The translations under genes and the position numbers were made by a program. The notes beneath the pieces were generated by a model. The model saw only the letters and a program-made list of their open reading frames with translations, had not been told where the DNA came from and made no database searches. Below, piece after piece: positions 10,941 through 22,024 of a DNA stretch of 64,000 bases. Location: positions 92,003,459 to 92,067,458 of the forward strand of contig NC_065879.2 in assembly GCF_932274485.2 (NCBI RefSeq), read 5' to 3'. Source of the DNA: Patella vulgata. Lineage: Eukaryota; Mollusca; Gastropoda; Patellidae. Numbering within the stretch: position 1 is the first letter of the stretch; every line of letters begins with the position of its first letter.

Positions 10941-12665
10941 GAAACTAATGATGTTATAACATTTCATCAGTGTACAAAATGTGATGAAATTTTTCAACAT
11001 TTTTATGATTTAAAAAACCACTACAAAGTGCATGTTAAAGAAGAGAAAACTGATGATGTAGATGAATATTGTCATGTTAAAGAAGAGAAAACTGATGATG
11101 TAGGTGAATATTGTCATGTTAAAGAAGAGAAAACTGATGTTGTAGATGAATATCGTCATGTTAAACAAGAGATAACTGATGACGTAGATGAATATTATCA
11201 TGTTAAAGAAGAGAAAACAGATGATGTAGATGAATATTGTCATGTTAAAGAAGAGAAAACTGATGATATAGATGAATATTGTCATGTTAAAGAAGAGAAA
11301 ACTGATGATGTAGATGAATATTGTCATGTTAAAGAAGAGAAAACTGATGATGTAGATGAATATTGTCATGTTAAAGAAGAGAAAACTGATGATGTAGATG
11401 AATATTGTCATGTTAAAGAAGAGAAAACTGATGATGTAGATGAATATTGTCATATTAAAGAAGAGAAGACTGAAGACATTGAAACATGCTATCAGTGTAA
11501 TTTGTGTCATGAAGAATTTAAATTAGAAACTGATTTAGAAAAACACTGTGAGGAACATGTTGAACTAGGGGAATGTGTTTTACAACAGGGTAATAATTGG
11601 GAGACCCGTTTTAGCCAGAATAATAACAAAAAAATACAAAATTCACAAGGGTATAAAAATTGTGATATTTGTAAAAAAACATTTAGTAACATATATTACC
11701 TTCATATTCATTTGATAAATCATAGAGAAGAAAAACATTATAAATGTGATATTTGTAGTAAATCATTCACATACAGGAGTCAACTTCGGAGACATATCAG
11801 AATTCATACTGGTGAAAAACCCTTTACATGCGATGTTTGTAGTAAATCATTCACTGTCAGTACCAATCTACAGAAACATGTCATAATTCATACTAGAGAA
11901 ACACCATATAAATGTGATGTTTGTAGTAAATCATTTAATGTCAGTAGTAATCTTCAGCATCACATGAGAATTCATACTGGTGAAAAACCCTTTACATGCG
12001 ATGTTTGTAGTAAATCATTTACTGTCAGTACCAATCTACAGAAACATGTCAGAATTCATACTGGTGAAAGGCCTTTTAAATGCGATGTTTGTAGTAAATC
12101 ATTTACTAACAGTAGCGATCTACAGAGACATATCAGAATTCATACTGGTGAAAGGCCTTTTACGTGTGATGTTTGCAGTAAATCATTTACTAACCGTAGC
12201 GATCTACACAGACATATCAGAATTCATACTGGTGAAAAACTTTATAAATGTGATGTTTGTAGTAAATCATTTAATGTCAGTAGTAATCTTCAGCAACATA
12301 TCAGAATTCATACTAAAGAAAGGCCTTATAAATGTGATGTTTGTAGTAAATCATTTACTAACCGTAGTCATCTTAAGAAACACATCCGAATACATACTGG
12401 AGAAAGGCCTTTTACGTGTGATGATTGTAGTAAATCATTTACTAACCGTAGCGATCTACACAGACATATGAGAATTCATACTGGTGAAAAACCCTTTACA
12501 TGCAATGTTTGTAGTAAATCATTTAGTAACCGTAGCGATCTACAGAAACATATCGGAATTCATTCTGGTGAAAAAACATATAAATGTGATGTTTGTAGTA
12601 AATCATTCACCAGGAGTTGTTTACTGAAAAGTCACATGTCAGTGCATTCAAGCGAAAAACCATAA
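10941..12665 (+). CDS. ZF1: C2H2 zinc-finger protein with acidic VKEE repeats
   Basis: Exon 2 encodes 574 residues after the Met from exon 1. Order: ETNDVITF, then a C2H2 finger (CTKCDEIF...HYKVH), then 11 units of the 14-residue repeat HVKEEKTDDVDEYC (about residues 32-185), then 13 C2H2 fingers with TGEKP-type linkers to the stop. Ten repeats keep a Psi-K-x-E core; one reads VKQE. Multi-finger arrays bind specific DNA; the Val-Lys-Glu-Glu plus acidic tail matches the negatively charged sumoylation motif, so I infer a SUMO-regulated nuclear DNA-binding protein. The frame has no true ATG near 11028 (that codon is GTG), so the start must come from upstream. The helix positions vary between fingers, suggesting different target bases. 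No KRAB, SCAN or BTB domain is present. Confidence 0.85.
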   Translation, partial: ETNDVITFHQCTKCDEIFQHFYDLKNHYKVHVKEEKTDDVDEYCHVKEEKTDDVGEYCHVKEEKTDVVDEYRHVKQEITDDVDEYYHVKEEKTDDVDEYCHVKEEKTDDIDEYCHVKEEKTDDVDEYCHVKEEKTDDVDEYCHVKEEKTDDVDEYCHVKEEKTDDVDEYCHIKEEKTEDIETCYQCNLCHEEFKLETDLEKHCEEHVELGECVLQQGNNWETRFSQNNNKKIQNSQGYKNCDICKKTFSNIYYLHIHLINHREEKHYKCDICSKSFTYRSQLRRHIRIHTGEKPFTCDVCSKSFTVSTNLQKHVIIHTRETPYKCDVCSKSFNVSSNLQHHMRIHTGEKPFTCDVCSKSFTVSTNLQKHVRIHTGERPFKCDVCSKSFTNSSDLQRHIRIHTGERPFTCDVCSKSFTNRSDLHRHIRIHTGEKLYKCDVCSKSFNVSSNLQQHIRIHTKERPYKCDVCSKSFTNRSHLKKHIRIHTGERPFTCDDCSKSFTNRSDLHRHMRIHTGEKPFTCNVCSKSFSNRSDLQKHIGIHSGEKTYKCDVCSKSFTRSCLLKSHMSVHSSEKP

Positions 12666-12730
12666 TAAATTTACGGTGTAGTAAGAACTGTTGTCTTCAG
12701 TCACACCAGAAATCACACTGTAAATAGTAA

Positions 12731-12760
12731 AATAAAACTTTTATAAAATCTCAAGTTTTA
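12731..12760 (+). terminator. Candidate poly(A) signal of ZF1
   Basis: AATAAA at 12731-12736, about 65 bp after the stop, lies in a 3' UTR segment conserved after all the zinc-finger genes ('aataaaacttttataaaatc'). Confidence 0.45.
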
Positions 12761-13604
12761 TGATTGTATGTATGTAGTTTGAATCTGACTCTCTGTGGTA
12801 AGGTTAATATGGTACAATATTATATGATACATGCTGTAGCCATCTGTATAGTAATTCAGGCTACGTAATGTTGTAATCATCAAATAGATACATTGAGCAT
12901 TATTGTTTTTTATTCCTACATCTGGTTGGAACAAGGAGAGGTCAGCACGAAATAGAAAACAGTATTTTCATTAGGGCAGTTGAAATATATTACCATACTT
13001 TACGGGGTATAAGTTATATTTTACTTCTTTTCCAACCTCCATCCATATTTTAGTCAAAGCGCTATACAAGACCAATGTTTTTCAACTCCACGTTAGCAAT
13101 CTATACAGTGTACGCCAAAAAAATTTGACCCATAATATTAATTTCGATAAAATAATCAGTTTATAAATATAGGACTAATTTGATTAATATCGGTTTATTT
13201 GAACCAGTTTTTATTTCAATATATTTGATAAATATAAGACAATGCAGGCCCTGTTTCTAATCACACATGTTTATAAAGTATGTTACTAAAAATAGAATAA
13301 AACAAAGCAGTATAGTATGATTGGTTAATTTAACTGGAAACTAAAAGTAGAAATCTCGTGAGATGTTTGAAATTACGAGAAATAGAAAGGTGCCAATTTT
13401 GATGAATGTCTGAGAAAAGATTTTATTTTTATGGCATATTGTCGGGTTAATGATAATATTTTGAAGGGGGAGGAGTGTATGTTTTTAAATAAAGAAAGAA
13501 ATAAACAAGCTAAGAAATATTTTGATTGGAATGGTGTAACTTAAAGAAGTTTGGTTTTAGATGATAGTGCGTGCAGCATTGTGGAGGGAAGGTTACTGAA
13601 AATT
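12761..13604. other. 3' flank of ZF1, duplicated after ZF3
   Basis: The first 370 bp match, in inverted orientation, the 33950-34700 flank of ZF3 ('ttttccaacctccatccatattttagt' and neighbours). The remainder is AT-rich with no gene. Confidence 0.5.
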
Positions 13605-13840
13605 TTCATGTGGACGTATATTGTCGTCGCCCCTGTCCGTCCATCTGTCCACATTTGTTTGTGGACACTACAATTGTACAATCAGGGGCCATAATCCATA
13701 AAGTTACAGTCTGATACATGCCAATATCGAAAGGAACCTAGATCTTGGGGAGATAAACCTATATTTCAAGTTTCAGTGAAATCGGATACCACGTATTAGA
13801 CCATAGTTACTGAATTAGACCATAGTTACCACAACTTTGG
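13605..13840 (+). repeat. Repeat D fragment
   Basis: One truncated end of the family found whole at 39581-40995: 'ttttcatgtggacgtatattg', 'gtccgtccatctgtcc', 'caggggccataatcc', 'aagtttcagtgaaatcgga'. Confidence 0.7.
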
Positions 13841-14640
13841 TTCCATTTAAAAACCATACACACAGTTGCACCTATCCAACCTAATGAAGGCTCCGGATTC
13901 CTCCCATAGGAAAGACCCCTGCACATGCGATAAGATAATAAAAACAAGAGCAACGCTACCACTGCAATATACATCTACATTCCTGCTTTGATTGATATGG
14001 TGCTTTTTAAGGGCGGATGGCTCTATTTTGGGGGACCTTGAAATAGACAAATAGGGTTCTAAAAGCATATAATAATAATAATAATATGTCCATTTATAAA
14101 ACGTGCTTATAATATTAATATATTAATGTAATATGAATGTATGTAAAGTGATTTCTATTCAATTTTTGAAAAACATATTGTAATTTCTAATCAAATATAT
14201 TTGGTGAAATATCTGAACAGTTCAAATTAAACGACAGGTGCATTCTACTACATGTTTTTTAAATTATTTTGTCGTTTGTGAATCAGCCTTTACTAATTAC
14301 TTCCACATTGTGTTGTAGGATATGTTTTATTTGTTCATTACAAAATGGCACCCGAGTCCCGAACCCATAGGGTACATGACTCGGTACTGATTATAAAATG
14401 TTAATTGTGTTTTAAATATTGGAAATTAGAATCCTATACATTGACAGCAAGATAACATCAATATTCATTGAAATTGATTAATATTGAATTCCAATTTGTG
14501 TTTTTAATTTTGAACATTATGTCATATTTTTAGTTAGAGACATAGCTCCTTTAAAATGAAGAGAATGAAATATGAATTGACTGTAATATGACAAGAGGTA
14601 AAGAAGGCTAGGCATTAGGTTTGTTTTGCCAAATTTACAG
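13841..14640. other. Segmentally duplicated non-coding block
   Basis: 13841-14230 matches 37640-37980 in inverted orientation (for example 'gctttgattgatatggtgctttttaa' here against its complement there). Repeat C follows in both places. No gene is seen. Confidence 0.5.
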
Positions 14641-14649
14641 ACTAAATAT

Positions 14650-14930
14650 TAACAAAAATGTGGATGTGACACTGCTCTGGAGGCCAGGGCATGCAAAATT
14701 AAATAGTTGCTCTCCTTATGGTACACATTACACATGTATAAGGAATAAAATGCAAAGTTCCATGATGGTCCATTCAGATTCCCAGCCTGTAGACAAAAAA
14801 AACCTACAAAATTTGGGTGTGGCTCTAGATTTACACCTGTGACTCTGTCCCAGGTGGTTAGACATGCTTAAAAATAATACAGGTCATCCTTAGGGTATAA
14901 GAAAAAAGTATGAAAGGTTTTCAAGACTAT
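14650..14930 (+). repeat. Repeat C block
   Basis: Degenerate repeat C units with 'ggtataagaaaaaagtatg' and 'gtggctctagattt'. It is the inverted counterpart of 37085-37500. Confidence 0.65.
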
Positions 14931-14933
14931 TAG

Positions 14934-15329
14934 TTAAAGATACCTTATGTAAGATTTAGATAAAGAACTAGCCATTCCTGCTATAATAGTTCGAAAGTAG
15001 ATGATGTAAAATGAATCATTTGAAAATTTCATTCAAAATACTCTATTGCAAGCGAAGATATTAGCCTTTGAAGGTTTGACAGACGTGTGCAATAATTTCA
15101 ACCACCGTACTGGTTGATCGAAGCTAAGACTCGGTCCTCCATATTTGATTAAATCAAAGTATCGCTGAACCATTCTAATCTATTTAATATCGGAGAAATC
15201 TGATGCCATTGGGAGTTGATTAAGGCCTGGATCAGTTAATTGATGTCTAATTAATACTTTAGAAAACATTTCAGGCCTAAAGAAAGACCTGCAATAGGCA
15301 GATTTAGCTCTTGCATAACACATGTTTAA
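14934..15329 (+). mobile_element. Repeat A element, TTAA-flanked
   Basis: About 396 bp, from TTAAAGATACCTTATG to 'cacatgTTTAA'. The termini are inverted versions of AGATACATTATG and the ends are TTAA. No coding sequence. Related copies are at 17297, 18404, 31057, 36643 and 45205. Confidence 0.7.
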
Positions 15330-15525
15330 ACATACATTATGCAAGAGCTAAATCTGCCTTTTGCAGGTCTTTCTTTAGGCCTGAAATGTTATCTAAATTA
15401 TTAATTAGATATTTATTAACTTATCCAGACCATAATCAACTCTAGCTTGCAATATTTACTGGATTAGGATCCGTTTTGCTGCTCGACTTTCTTTCATGAT
15501 TTAATCATGAAATGGATAATCGAGA
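15326..15525 (-). mobile_element. Repeat A, truncated inverted copy
   Basis: Starts at the same TTAA that ends the previous copy and runs in the opposite orientation, giving a tail-to-tail pair. It is cut short at about 15525 where repeat C begins. Confidence 0.65.
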
Positions 15526-15529
15526 CACA

Positions 15530-15775
15530 CCAAAAACAATAAGGATGATCCTTTGGGTATAAGGAATAAGTATGCAAAGTTTCAAGACGATCCGTTAAGA
15601 AATGGGGCCTGTAGACAACAACCAGAAAAATACAAAAAAATGGTTGCGGCTCTGTCCCTGGGGGTTGGAAATACACCAAAAACAATAGGGATCATCTCTA
15701 GGGTATAAGGAATAAGTATGTTAAGTTTCAAGACGATGTAGACGATACACAGACACACATACCGACAGCATAATA
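15530..15775 (+). repeat. Repeat C block
   Basis: Two units with 'gggtataaggaataagtatg' at 15555 and 15697, about 143 bp apart. Confidence 0.7.
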
Positions 15776-15800
15776 CATGCACATGAATGTTGACGTTATA

Positions 15801-17294
15801 TACTATTCAAAAAAAGTAGGGGATATTTGATTTTTAAGTGTTATTAAAGTCACCTAATGAAACTGACGAAGAAACAAATGACAAAATGAAATGAAGTTCA
15901 CATTCATCGATTTATTCCAAATGATCGTTAGACTAAGTAAGGCACAGACTGACCATTATAAGGGTAAAATGATACCCGGGGTCAAACAGCAAAGTTACCA
16001 CAGCATCACAACCAAGTCAGTAACGGGTAAATCCTCCTCTGTTTGCCAAACAAGCATTGATCCGACGTGGCATACTCCTAATGATACGTCTAAGGTCATT
16101 TTGGTCCAGATTGTCCCATTCCTGTTGCAACGCAGCAGCAAGTTCTTGGACATTGGCAGGACGTTGTTGACGTTGACGTAACCTCTGTCCAAGCATGTCC
16201 CAGACATGCTCGATGGGGGAGAGGTCGGGACTCAGTGCTGGCCAAGGTAATGTGGTGATGTTCTGTTGTTGGAGGTAACCTGTAACGATCCTGGCCCTGT
16301 GACATCTTGCGTTGTCATCCTGGAAGATGAAACGGCGGCCATGACGTCGTGCGAACGGCACAACATGGACTGCCAAGATGTTGTCCCGGTAGTACTGGCC
16401 TGTAACACGCCCTGCAACAACATGTAAAGCCGTTCTTCCAGCAACAGTGATGCCTCCCCACACCATAACAGAACCACCCCCAAATCGATCATGTCTGATG
16501 ACGTTAACGTCTTGGAAGCGCTCGTTTGTCCAAAAAATCAACAGTGAACCTTGACTCATCTGAAAACATCACATTGCTCCAGCGTCGATTATCCCAGTGT
16601 TGACGATCCCTACACCAACGACGTATTGCCTGAATGTGATGATCTCTCAAACAAGGGATCACGCGAGGACGTCGGGCGCGAAGGTGACCCCTATGCAGTC
16701 GTCTGGCCACTCACTCTCACACCAGTGTCTGTTTGAAGACGAGCGCTGATCTGATTTGCTGTGATGACACGATTTCTCAAGGCCAAGGTACGGATAAATC
16801 GATCCTGGGCTTGAGTTGTCGCCCTTGGTCGACCTGAGCGTGGTCTGTCCTGTACAGATTGTGTATCACGGTATCTGGACCATAGCCTGCTTATGACAGA
16901 CTGAGAAACATTCATCGTCCGCGCCACAACCGCCTGTGTTGTGCCGATCTGTAGCATGCCAAGGGCACGTAATCTTTCATTTTGGGTAAGCCGACGCATA
17001 TCAAAATTTGTTTTCTGGTCACTAAAACAATTAAACTGATGTTTCCACCCTGGAATTCAATGCCACAATGACTGTAACATTCAAAGTCAGAGTCATGCAA
17101 ATCTTGGGTTGGACCCCCATGATGATCCCAAGCATCACCTGCATTCCATGCGGTAGCTATTGGTGCGTTTGGGCGTCACATGTAACTGGAAATGTTTCTT
17201 CTGTTAGGTTCTATAGTGACTTTTTTCGTAGTCATTTGCATATTTTAGTATTATGCCCCCAAAATCAAATATCCCCTACTTTTTTTGAATAGTA
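15801..17294 (-). mobile_element. Tc1/mariner element
   Basis: 1494 bp bounded by perfect 34-bp terminal inverted repeats (TACTATTCAAAAAAAGTAGG and onward) and a TA on each side. The transposase is on the minus strand and is broken by two frame changes. The perfect ends suggest fairly recent arrival. Confidence 0.9.
16017..16999 (-). pseudogene. Tc1-type DD34E transposase, frameshifted
   Basis: Starts MRRLTQNERLRALGML, a paired helix-turn-helix DNA-binding region with the GRPRATT hook. The catalytic domain has FSDESRF (first Asp), FQDDNARCH (second Asp) and SPIEHVWD (Glu, 34 residues after the second Asp), so all three catalytic residues are present. Two frame changes break the frame: one after SGQT near 16705, one after the FSDESRF segment near 16540-16550. 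It would have excised and reinserted DNA at TA dinucleotides. It is inactive as it stands unless the frames are sequencing errors. Confidence 0.9.
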
Positions 17295-17296
17295 TA

Positions 17297-17701
17297 TTAA
17301 ACATACATTATTCAAGAGCTAAATCTGTCTATTGCAGGTCTTTCTTTAGGCCTTAATTGTTATCTAAATTATTAATTAGACATTAATGAACATATCCAGA
17401 CCATAATCAACTCTAGATGGCATCCCAAGCCTGCGATCTTAAGTGGATTGTGAGCCGATTTACTGCATAACTTTCCTTCTCGATTAAACGATTAAATAGA
17501 TAATCGAGGCTATGCTGTTTATCGTACTGACTTTAGTAATGATGACCGAGGCTAGGCAGAAATTTCATTCGCTTAATTGTCGGTTTATAGTGGATCAATT
17601 TGAATGAAATTTTCAGCAAATTGCCTTTACGTTATCTAGTTTTTAACTATTATAGCGAGAACTGCCATCTCTTTATCTAATCTCCCATAATGTATCTTTA
17701 A
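17297..17701 (-). mobile_element. Repeat A element, full copy
   Basis: 405 bp between TTAA at both ends, in opposite orientation to 14934. Its left TTAA touches the TA duplication of the Tc1 element. Confidence 0.7.
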
Positions 17702-18185
17702 AGGAGCTAAATCGCTAATATTTGGGATCTAGAAATTGACCCAAATGGGTCGCAACGCATATAATAATGTAATATGATTGTATATGAACTGATTTACATT
17801 CAATTGTTTCCGTTTTGACTCAAAATTCAAATCAGTTAGGTCCAGCGAAATACGAATATAAATTTCTAGCATCTGGTTATTACAGTCTATTGCGCATGCT
17901 CTCCAGATAAGTTATGGCGTCGCCATATGACGGTGGAATATGTCTAGCCTCGCTCTTTCTGGTCACTTGTTACAAATGACTATGAAACGCACTATGGTAC
18001 ACGAATCGTGTACCAATGGTAAAATGTTTATTTTGTCTTAAATATTGGATATCAGAAGCCTACCTTTTCCCGGTAAGATAACAACATCAATGTTGATTTG
18101 AATTGACAAATAATTTGTGTTTTCAACGTGTAAGGCTTTGGATGATATTGAATTAGAGACTTGGCTACATTTACACTACATTTCA
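17702..18185. repeat. Duplicated segment, copy 1
   Basis: About 480 bp nearly identical to 18838-19310 ('aaggagctaaatcgctaat', 'cgttttgactc', 'ctatggtacacga'), each beside a repeat A copy, so a local duplication happened after repeat A arrived. Confidence 0.7.
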
Positions 18186-18403
18186 GACTTTATTTTGTTT
18201 TAGTTTATCATTTGGTATCACAGTAAATGAAGTAAGACTGCATCCAGGAAAATTCTGTTGGCAACTATATCATTTAAACATAGTTCATACAAGTGCATCA
18301 CTAAATTCTATAGTAGCCTAAACTATAGTATGTATAAAGGACATCCCAAAACATTTTTACTAAACATTATTATGTAGGAAACTATAGTATTTGTTAAAAT
18401 GGT
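18186..18403. other. Short intergenic stretch with ACTATAG motifs
   Basis: No gene. Several 'actatagta' motifs resemble the larger cluster at 19320-19850. Confidence 0.4.
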
Positions 18404-18801
18404 TTAAAGATACATTAAGTTAGATTTAGATAAAGAGCTAGCCATTCTTGCTATAATAATTCGAAAATAGATCATGTAAAATGAATAATTTGAGAATTTC
18501 CTTCAAATTACTCTATTGCGAGCGAAGATATTAGCCTTTGAAGGTTTGACAAGACATGTGCAAAAATTTCAACCACCGTACTGGTTGTTCGAAGCTAAGT
18601 CTCGCTCCTCTCTTTTTAGCTTAAATCAAAATATGGCTGAACTGTTCTAATCTATTTAATATCGGAGAAATCCGGTGCCATCAAGAGTTGATTATGGCCT
18701 GGATTAGTTAATTAATGTCTAATTAATAATTTAGAAAATATTTCTGGCCTAAAGAAAGACCTGCAATATGCAGAATTAGCTCTCGCATAATGTATGTTTA
18801 A
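18404..18801 (+). mobile_element. Repeat A element, full copy
   Basis: 398 bp from TTAAAGATACATTA to CATAATGTATGTTTAA, flanked by TTAA. Confidence 0.7.
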
Positions 18802-18837
18802 TACATAAATATAAATTATACATAAAAACTATAGAAG

Positions 18838-19310
18838 GCTCATCTGTTAAAGGAGCTAAATCGCTAATACTTGGGACCTAGAAATTGACCCAAATGGATT
18901 GAAACGCATATAATAATGTAATCTGATTGTATATAAACTGATTTACATTCAATTGTTTCCGTTTTGACTCTAATTTCAAATCAGTTATGTCCAGCGAAAT
19001 AAGGCATGTGTCTCAACCCTATAGCAATTTCTAGTGTCTGGTTATTCAAGTCTATTCAGCAGGCTCTCCAGTTGAATATGTATAGCCTCGTTCATTCAGG
19101 TCACTTGTTGCAAATGACGCTAAAACGCACTATGGTACACGATTCGTGTACCAATGGTAACATATTTATTTTGTCTTAAATATTGGATATCAGAAGCCTG
19201 CCTTTTCCTGGTAAGATCACAACATCAATGTTGATTTGAATTGACAAATAATTCGCATTTTCAATGTGTAAGACTTTGGATGATATTGAGTTAGAGACTT
19301 AGCTACTTTA
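18838..19310. repeat. Duplicated segment, copy 2
   Basis: Second copy of the 17702-18185 segment with scattered substitutions. Confidence 0.7.
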
Positions 19311-19319
19311 AATGTTTCT

Positions 19320-19850
19320 CCACAATATCTATAGAATAGAAAAATTTTTTCCATAGTTTTCTATAGAATGCCATAGAAAACTATAGGATTACACAACTGA
19401 CTTGAGACAATAAGTTAGTTTTATAGAAAACTATAGTTTTTACCACCAATTCTATAGGATCCACGTTGACTTGAGAATACAAGTTAATTCTATAAGAAAC
19501 TATAGTTTTTACCACAAAGGTTATAGAAAACTATAGGATTACACAACTGACTTGAGAGAATAAGTTAGTTCTATAGAAAACTATAGTTTTTATCACCAAC
19601 TCTATAGCAACATTAATAAATCTATAGGTTTCTTACAGTGTTCTATAGAATTCTATAGGAAATTACACTTACAAAAAAACCATCTACCGATCCTACACAA
19701 AACTATAGTAAATGTTTTTGAATCTATTATCATTTGAAAAAAAACCTACAGAATGAATTCGTTTTCCTGTAGTATTCTATAGCATTCTATAGTAGCCTGT
19801 TCCGCAAACTTCGACCCTATACTTTTTCTATAGGACTTTTACATAAGAGC
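19320..19850. repeat. CTATAG-rich palindromic repeat region
   Basis: About 530 bp in which the self-complementary CTATAG recurs many times, often as 'ctatagaaaactatag'. There is a period of about 147 bp with half-units near 73 bp ('acttgag...aagtta'). No coding potential. Confidence 0.65.
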
Positions 19851-19854
19851 CGGG

Positions 19855-19995
19855 TAGCCTATAAGGAATAAGTATGCAAAGTTTCGCGACAATCCGTTAA
19901 GAAATGCAGTCTGTAGACGACCAAACAGACAAATACAAAAAAATGGGCGTGGCTCTGCCCCTGGTTGCAGGGCATGCACCGAAAACAATAGGGAT
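19855..19995 (+). repeat. Repeat C block upstream of ZF2
   Basis: One unit ('ctataaggaataagtatgc', 'gtggctctgcccctgg') directly before the ZF2 promoter block, the same position as in the other genes. Confidence 0.7.
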
Positions 19996-19999
19996 GAGT

Positions 20000-20520
20000 T
20001 TGTTCACTTAAAAATGTAACTAGTCCCTAACATGCGTATGCGAAATGGCCTAATTATGTAACTGGTCTATCTCCTTAATTATAAATTATTCGTGTTGGGA
20101 AGATCCGCATTTTTTTTTAATATACAACTATCGACAAATTGTACCGGAAATGAACATGTGTGACGTGGAAAGGCTGTTTTTTTTTTTTCCTTAATTATAA
20201 ATTGTTCGTGTTGGGAAGATCCGCATTTTTTTTTAATATACAACTATCGACAAATTGTACCGGAAATAAACATGTGTGACGTGGAAAGGCTGTTTTTTTT
20301 TGTTTTTTTTATGCGATCTCTTTTTTTTATTTACTATCGACAAATTGTACCGGAAATGAACATGGTGTGACGTGGAAAAGCTGTTGTGTTCTTTTTATGC
20401 GATCTCTTTTTATTTATTTACCAGATGCGTGGCCTTTCCTTGAAACATTAAATCAACTTGTGCGTGTAGAGCTCAGCTGTAAACCTCGTCAATTATTGAA
20501 CGAGAACAACACACCACATG
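20000..20520 (+). promoter_or_regulatory. ZF2 promoter block (triplicated core) and ATG-only exon
   Basis: Homologous to 8330-8621. A roughly 100-bp core carrying CCGGAAAT occurs three times (20144, 20260 and 20350), each followed by 'aacatg(t)gtgacgtgga'. The block ends 'gaacaacacaccac' then ATG at 20518-20520, directly before a GTAAAT donor. Only this gene has the core in triplicate. Poly(T) tracts separate the copies. Confidence 0.55.
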
Positions 20521-20800
20521 GTAAATTTAGTTTTTATTGTCAAATTTACGCAATAAAATAGTGTAGGAAACCATGGACTATGATGGACCACACCAGCTGT
20601 TAAAATGGTTCCACTACTATAGTTTCTTTAGGAACTGTTTCTGATCGGACTATATGCAGGGCTGTCGGTAATTTTTCACAGTTGATTAGCAGCACTGCTA
20701 AACAAAAAGTCCAATTTTGCCAAACTTGATAAGCAAATTTAAAAATTGATTAGCAGTTTTTCAGTTTCAACATAAAACACCTAAATAACAAGATATTACT
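20521..20800. other. ZF2 intron 1, proximal part
   Basis: Non-coding. The intron to 27606 would be about 7 kb, most of it inserted repeats. Confidence 0.35.
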
Positions 20801-21316
20801 TTAAACATGCAAGAGCAAAATCTGATTATTGCAAGTCTTAATTTAGGCTTCAGATGTTATAGAAATTATAAATTAGATCTTTATTTAAACAACAAGCCCA
20901 AAATCAACTCTGTAGACCCATGGATGGCTCGGCTACAGCTCGGATTTAAATTGGATTTCACTTATTAATTAATTCAAATATGGCGCATCCTGGTGAGAAT
21001 ACGTCAGTTAGATCGAGGCTGAATGATAGAGTGTACTTAGCGAGGCCGCTGTACAGCATTTCCACATGCCATTGAAAACTTTACTTGAAAATCGAGATAT
21101 ATAGGTGGAGTTAACGCCTGTCAATCAAACGATCGACCACGGTGAAGGCACATTTCACTACCATTTCTTGTCAAATATTACAACGATGATAACTATGTTC
21201 AGAATAAAGTAATTTGACTGAAATTTTCAATATATTTTTCTTTCATCATCTACTTTTAAACTGTTATAGCAAGAATGGCCAATTCTCTATAAAAATCTCC
21301 CATAATGTATCTTTAA
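20801..21316 (+). mobile_element. Repeat B element, TTAA-flanked
   Basis: About 516 bp, from TTAAACATGCAAGAGCAAAA to 'ccataatgtatctTTAA'. Termini resemble repeat A but the body differs. A near-identical copy lies at 31359-31883. Confidence 0.7.
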
Positions 21317-21888
21317 TTCATAACAAATGATTAGATTTCATTCTTTAATTTTTTTTAACACTGCCACATGTAGTTATGACAGTTTGTGAATGTGATGTAG
21401 TGATATCCGAAGCCCCACTCATTTTAATTGTTATTTATTTGTTACGTTAGAAAATAATTTCGTCTGCTTTTTATCATGTATTTTTTGTTCAATCGGGCAC
21501 ACTTCGATTAACTAAACACAGGCGATATAAACAATAATATTTTACGGGAATTCTTACTTTGATTTATCATTTTACAATACGTTAACATGTATTTTTTTTA
21601 TATACAGTAGAATCTGTTCGAGCAGCTACTCCTATTCAGCGACATCCATGGGCGTCACACATGGGGGGGGTCCACCCCGCCCAATTGTTTTTCTGGGGGG
21701 ATCTGAATATACTTGGACCCCCCAAAAATTTACATAGTAGGCCCTAACTCCTATTTATTTACAACAATTATTAGGATTAGTTAAGATTCTATCTGTATAA
21801 AACCTGTACATATCCCAATATGTTGGTGTGATGTTTTAGTTTAACCCCGTAAAATATGCCAAAACAGTGTTTACAGAAGACCGAGGTT
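21317..21888. other. Non-coding, decayed transposon end
   Basis: No gene. A G-run and matching C-runs near 21650-21725 ('gggcgtcacacatggggggg') look like one end of a DNA element. Confidence 0.35.
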
Positions 21889-22012
21889 GGACAGGTGACC
21901 CTACTCCTTGTCACGTACAACCGGGGAATTGAAACCCCGCCAGTTGACTCAATGACAGACCGTATGATACAGCGCATGCTAACCATTCGGCCATACACCC
22001 CCCCATACACTA
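21889..22012 (-). mobile_element. SINE1, tRNA-like head portion
   Basis: Minus-strand match to the SINE1 head: B box region 'ggtttcaattcccc', 'ctgtcattgagtcaactgg', A box region 'tggccgaatggttagc'. The 3' half is absent. It abuts a pogo-like coding relic. Confidence 0.8.
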
Positions 22013-22024
22013 TAGTACCGGTAC

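Noticed and set aside
11980-12471. Overlapping ORF inside the ZF1 finger region (MFVVNHLL repeats)
   Set aside because: Alternate-frame shadow of conserved finger codons; similar shadows appear at 29519, 34843 and 41303.
16551-16736. Plus-strand ORFs across the Tc1 element
   Set aside because: Shadows of the minus-strand transposase.
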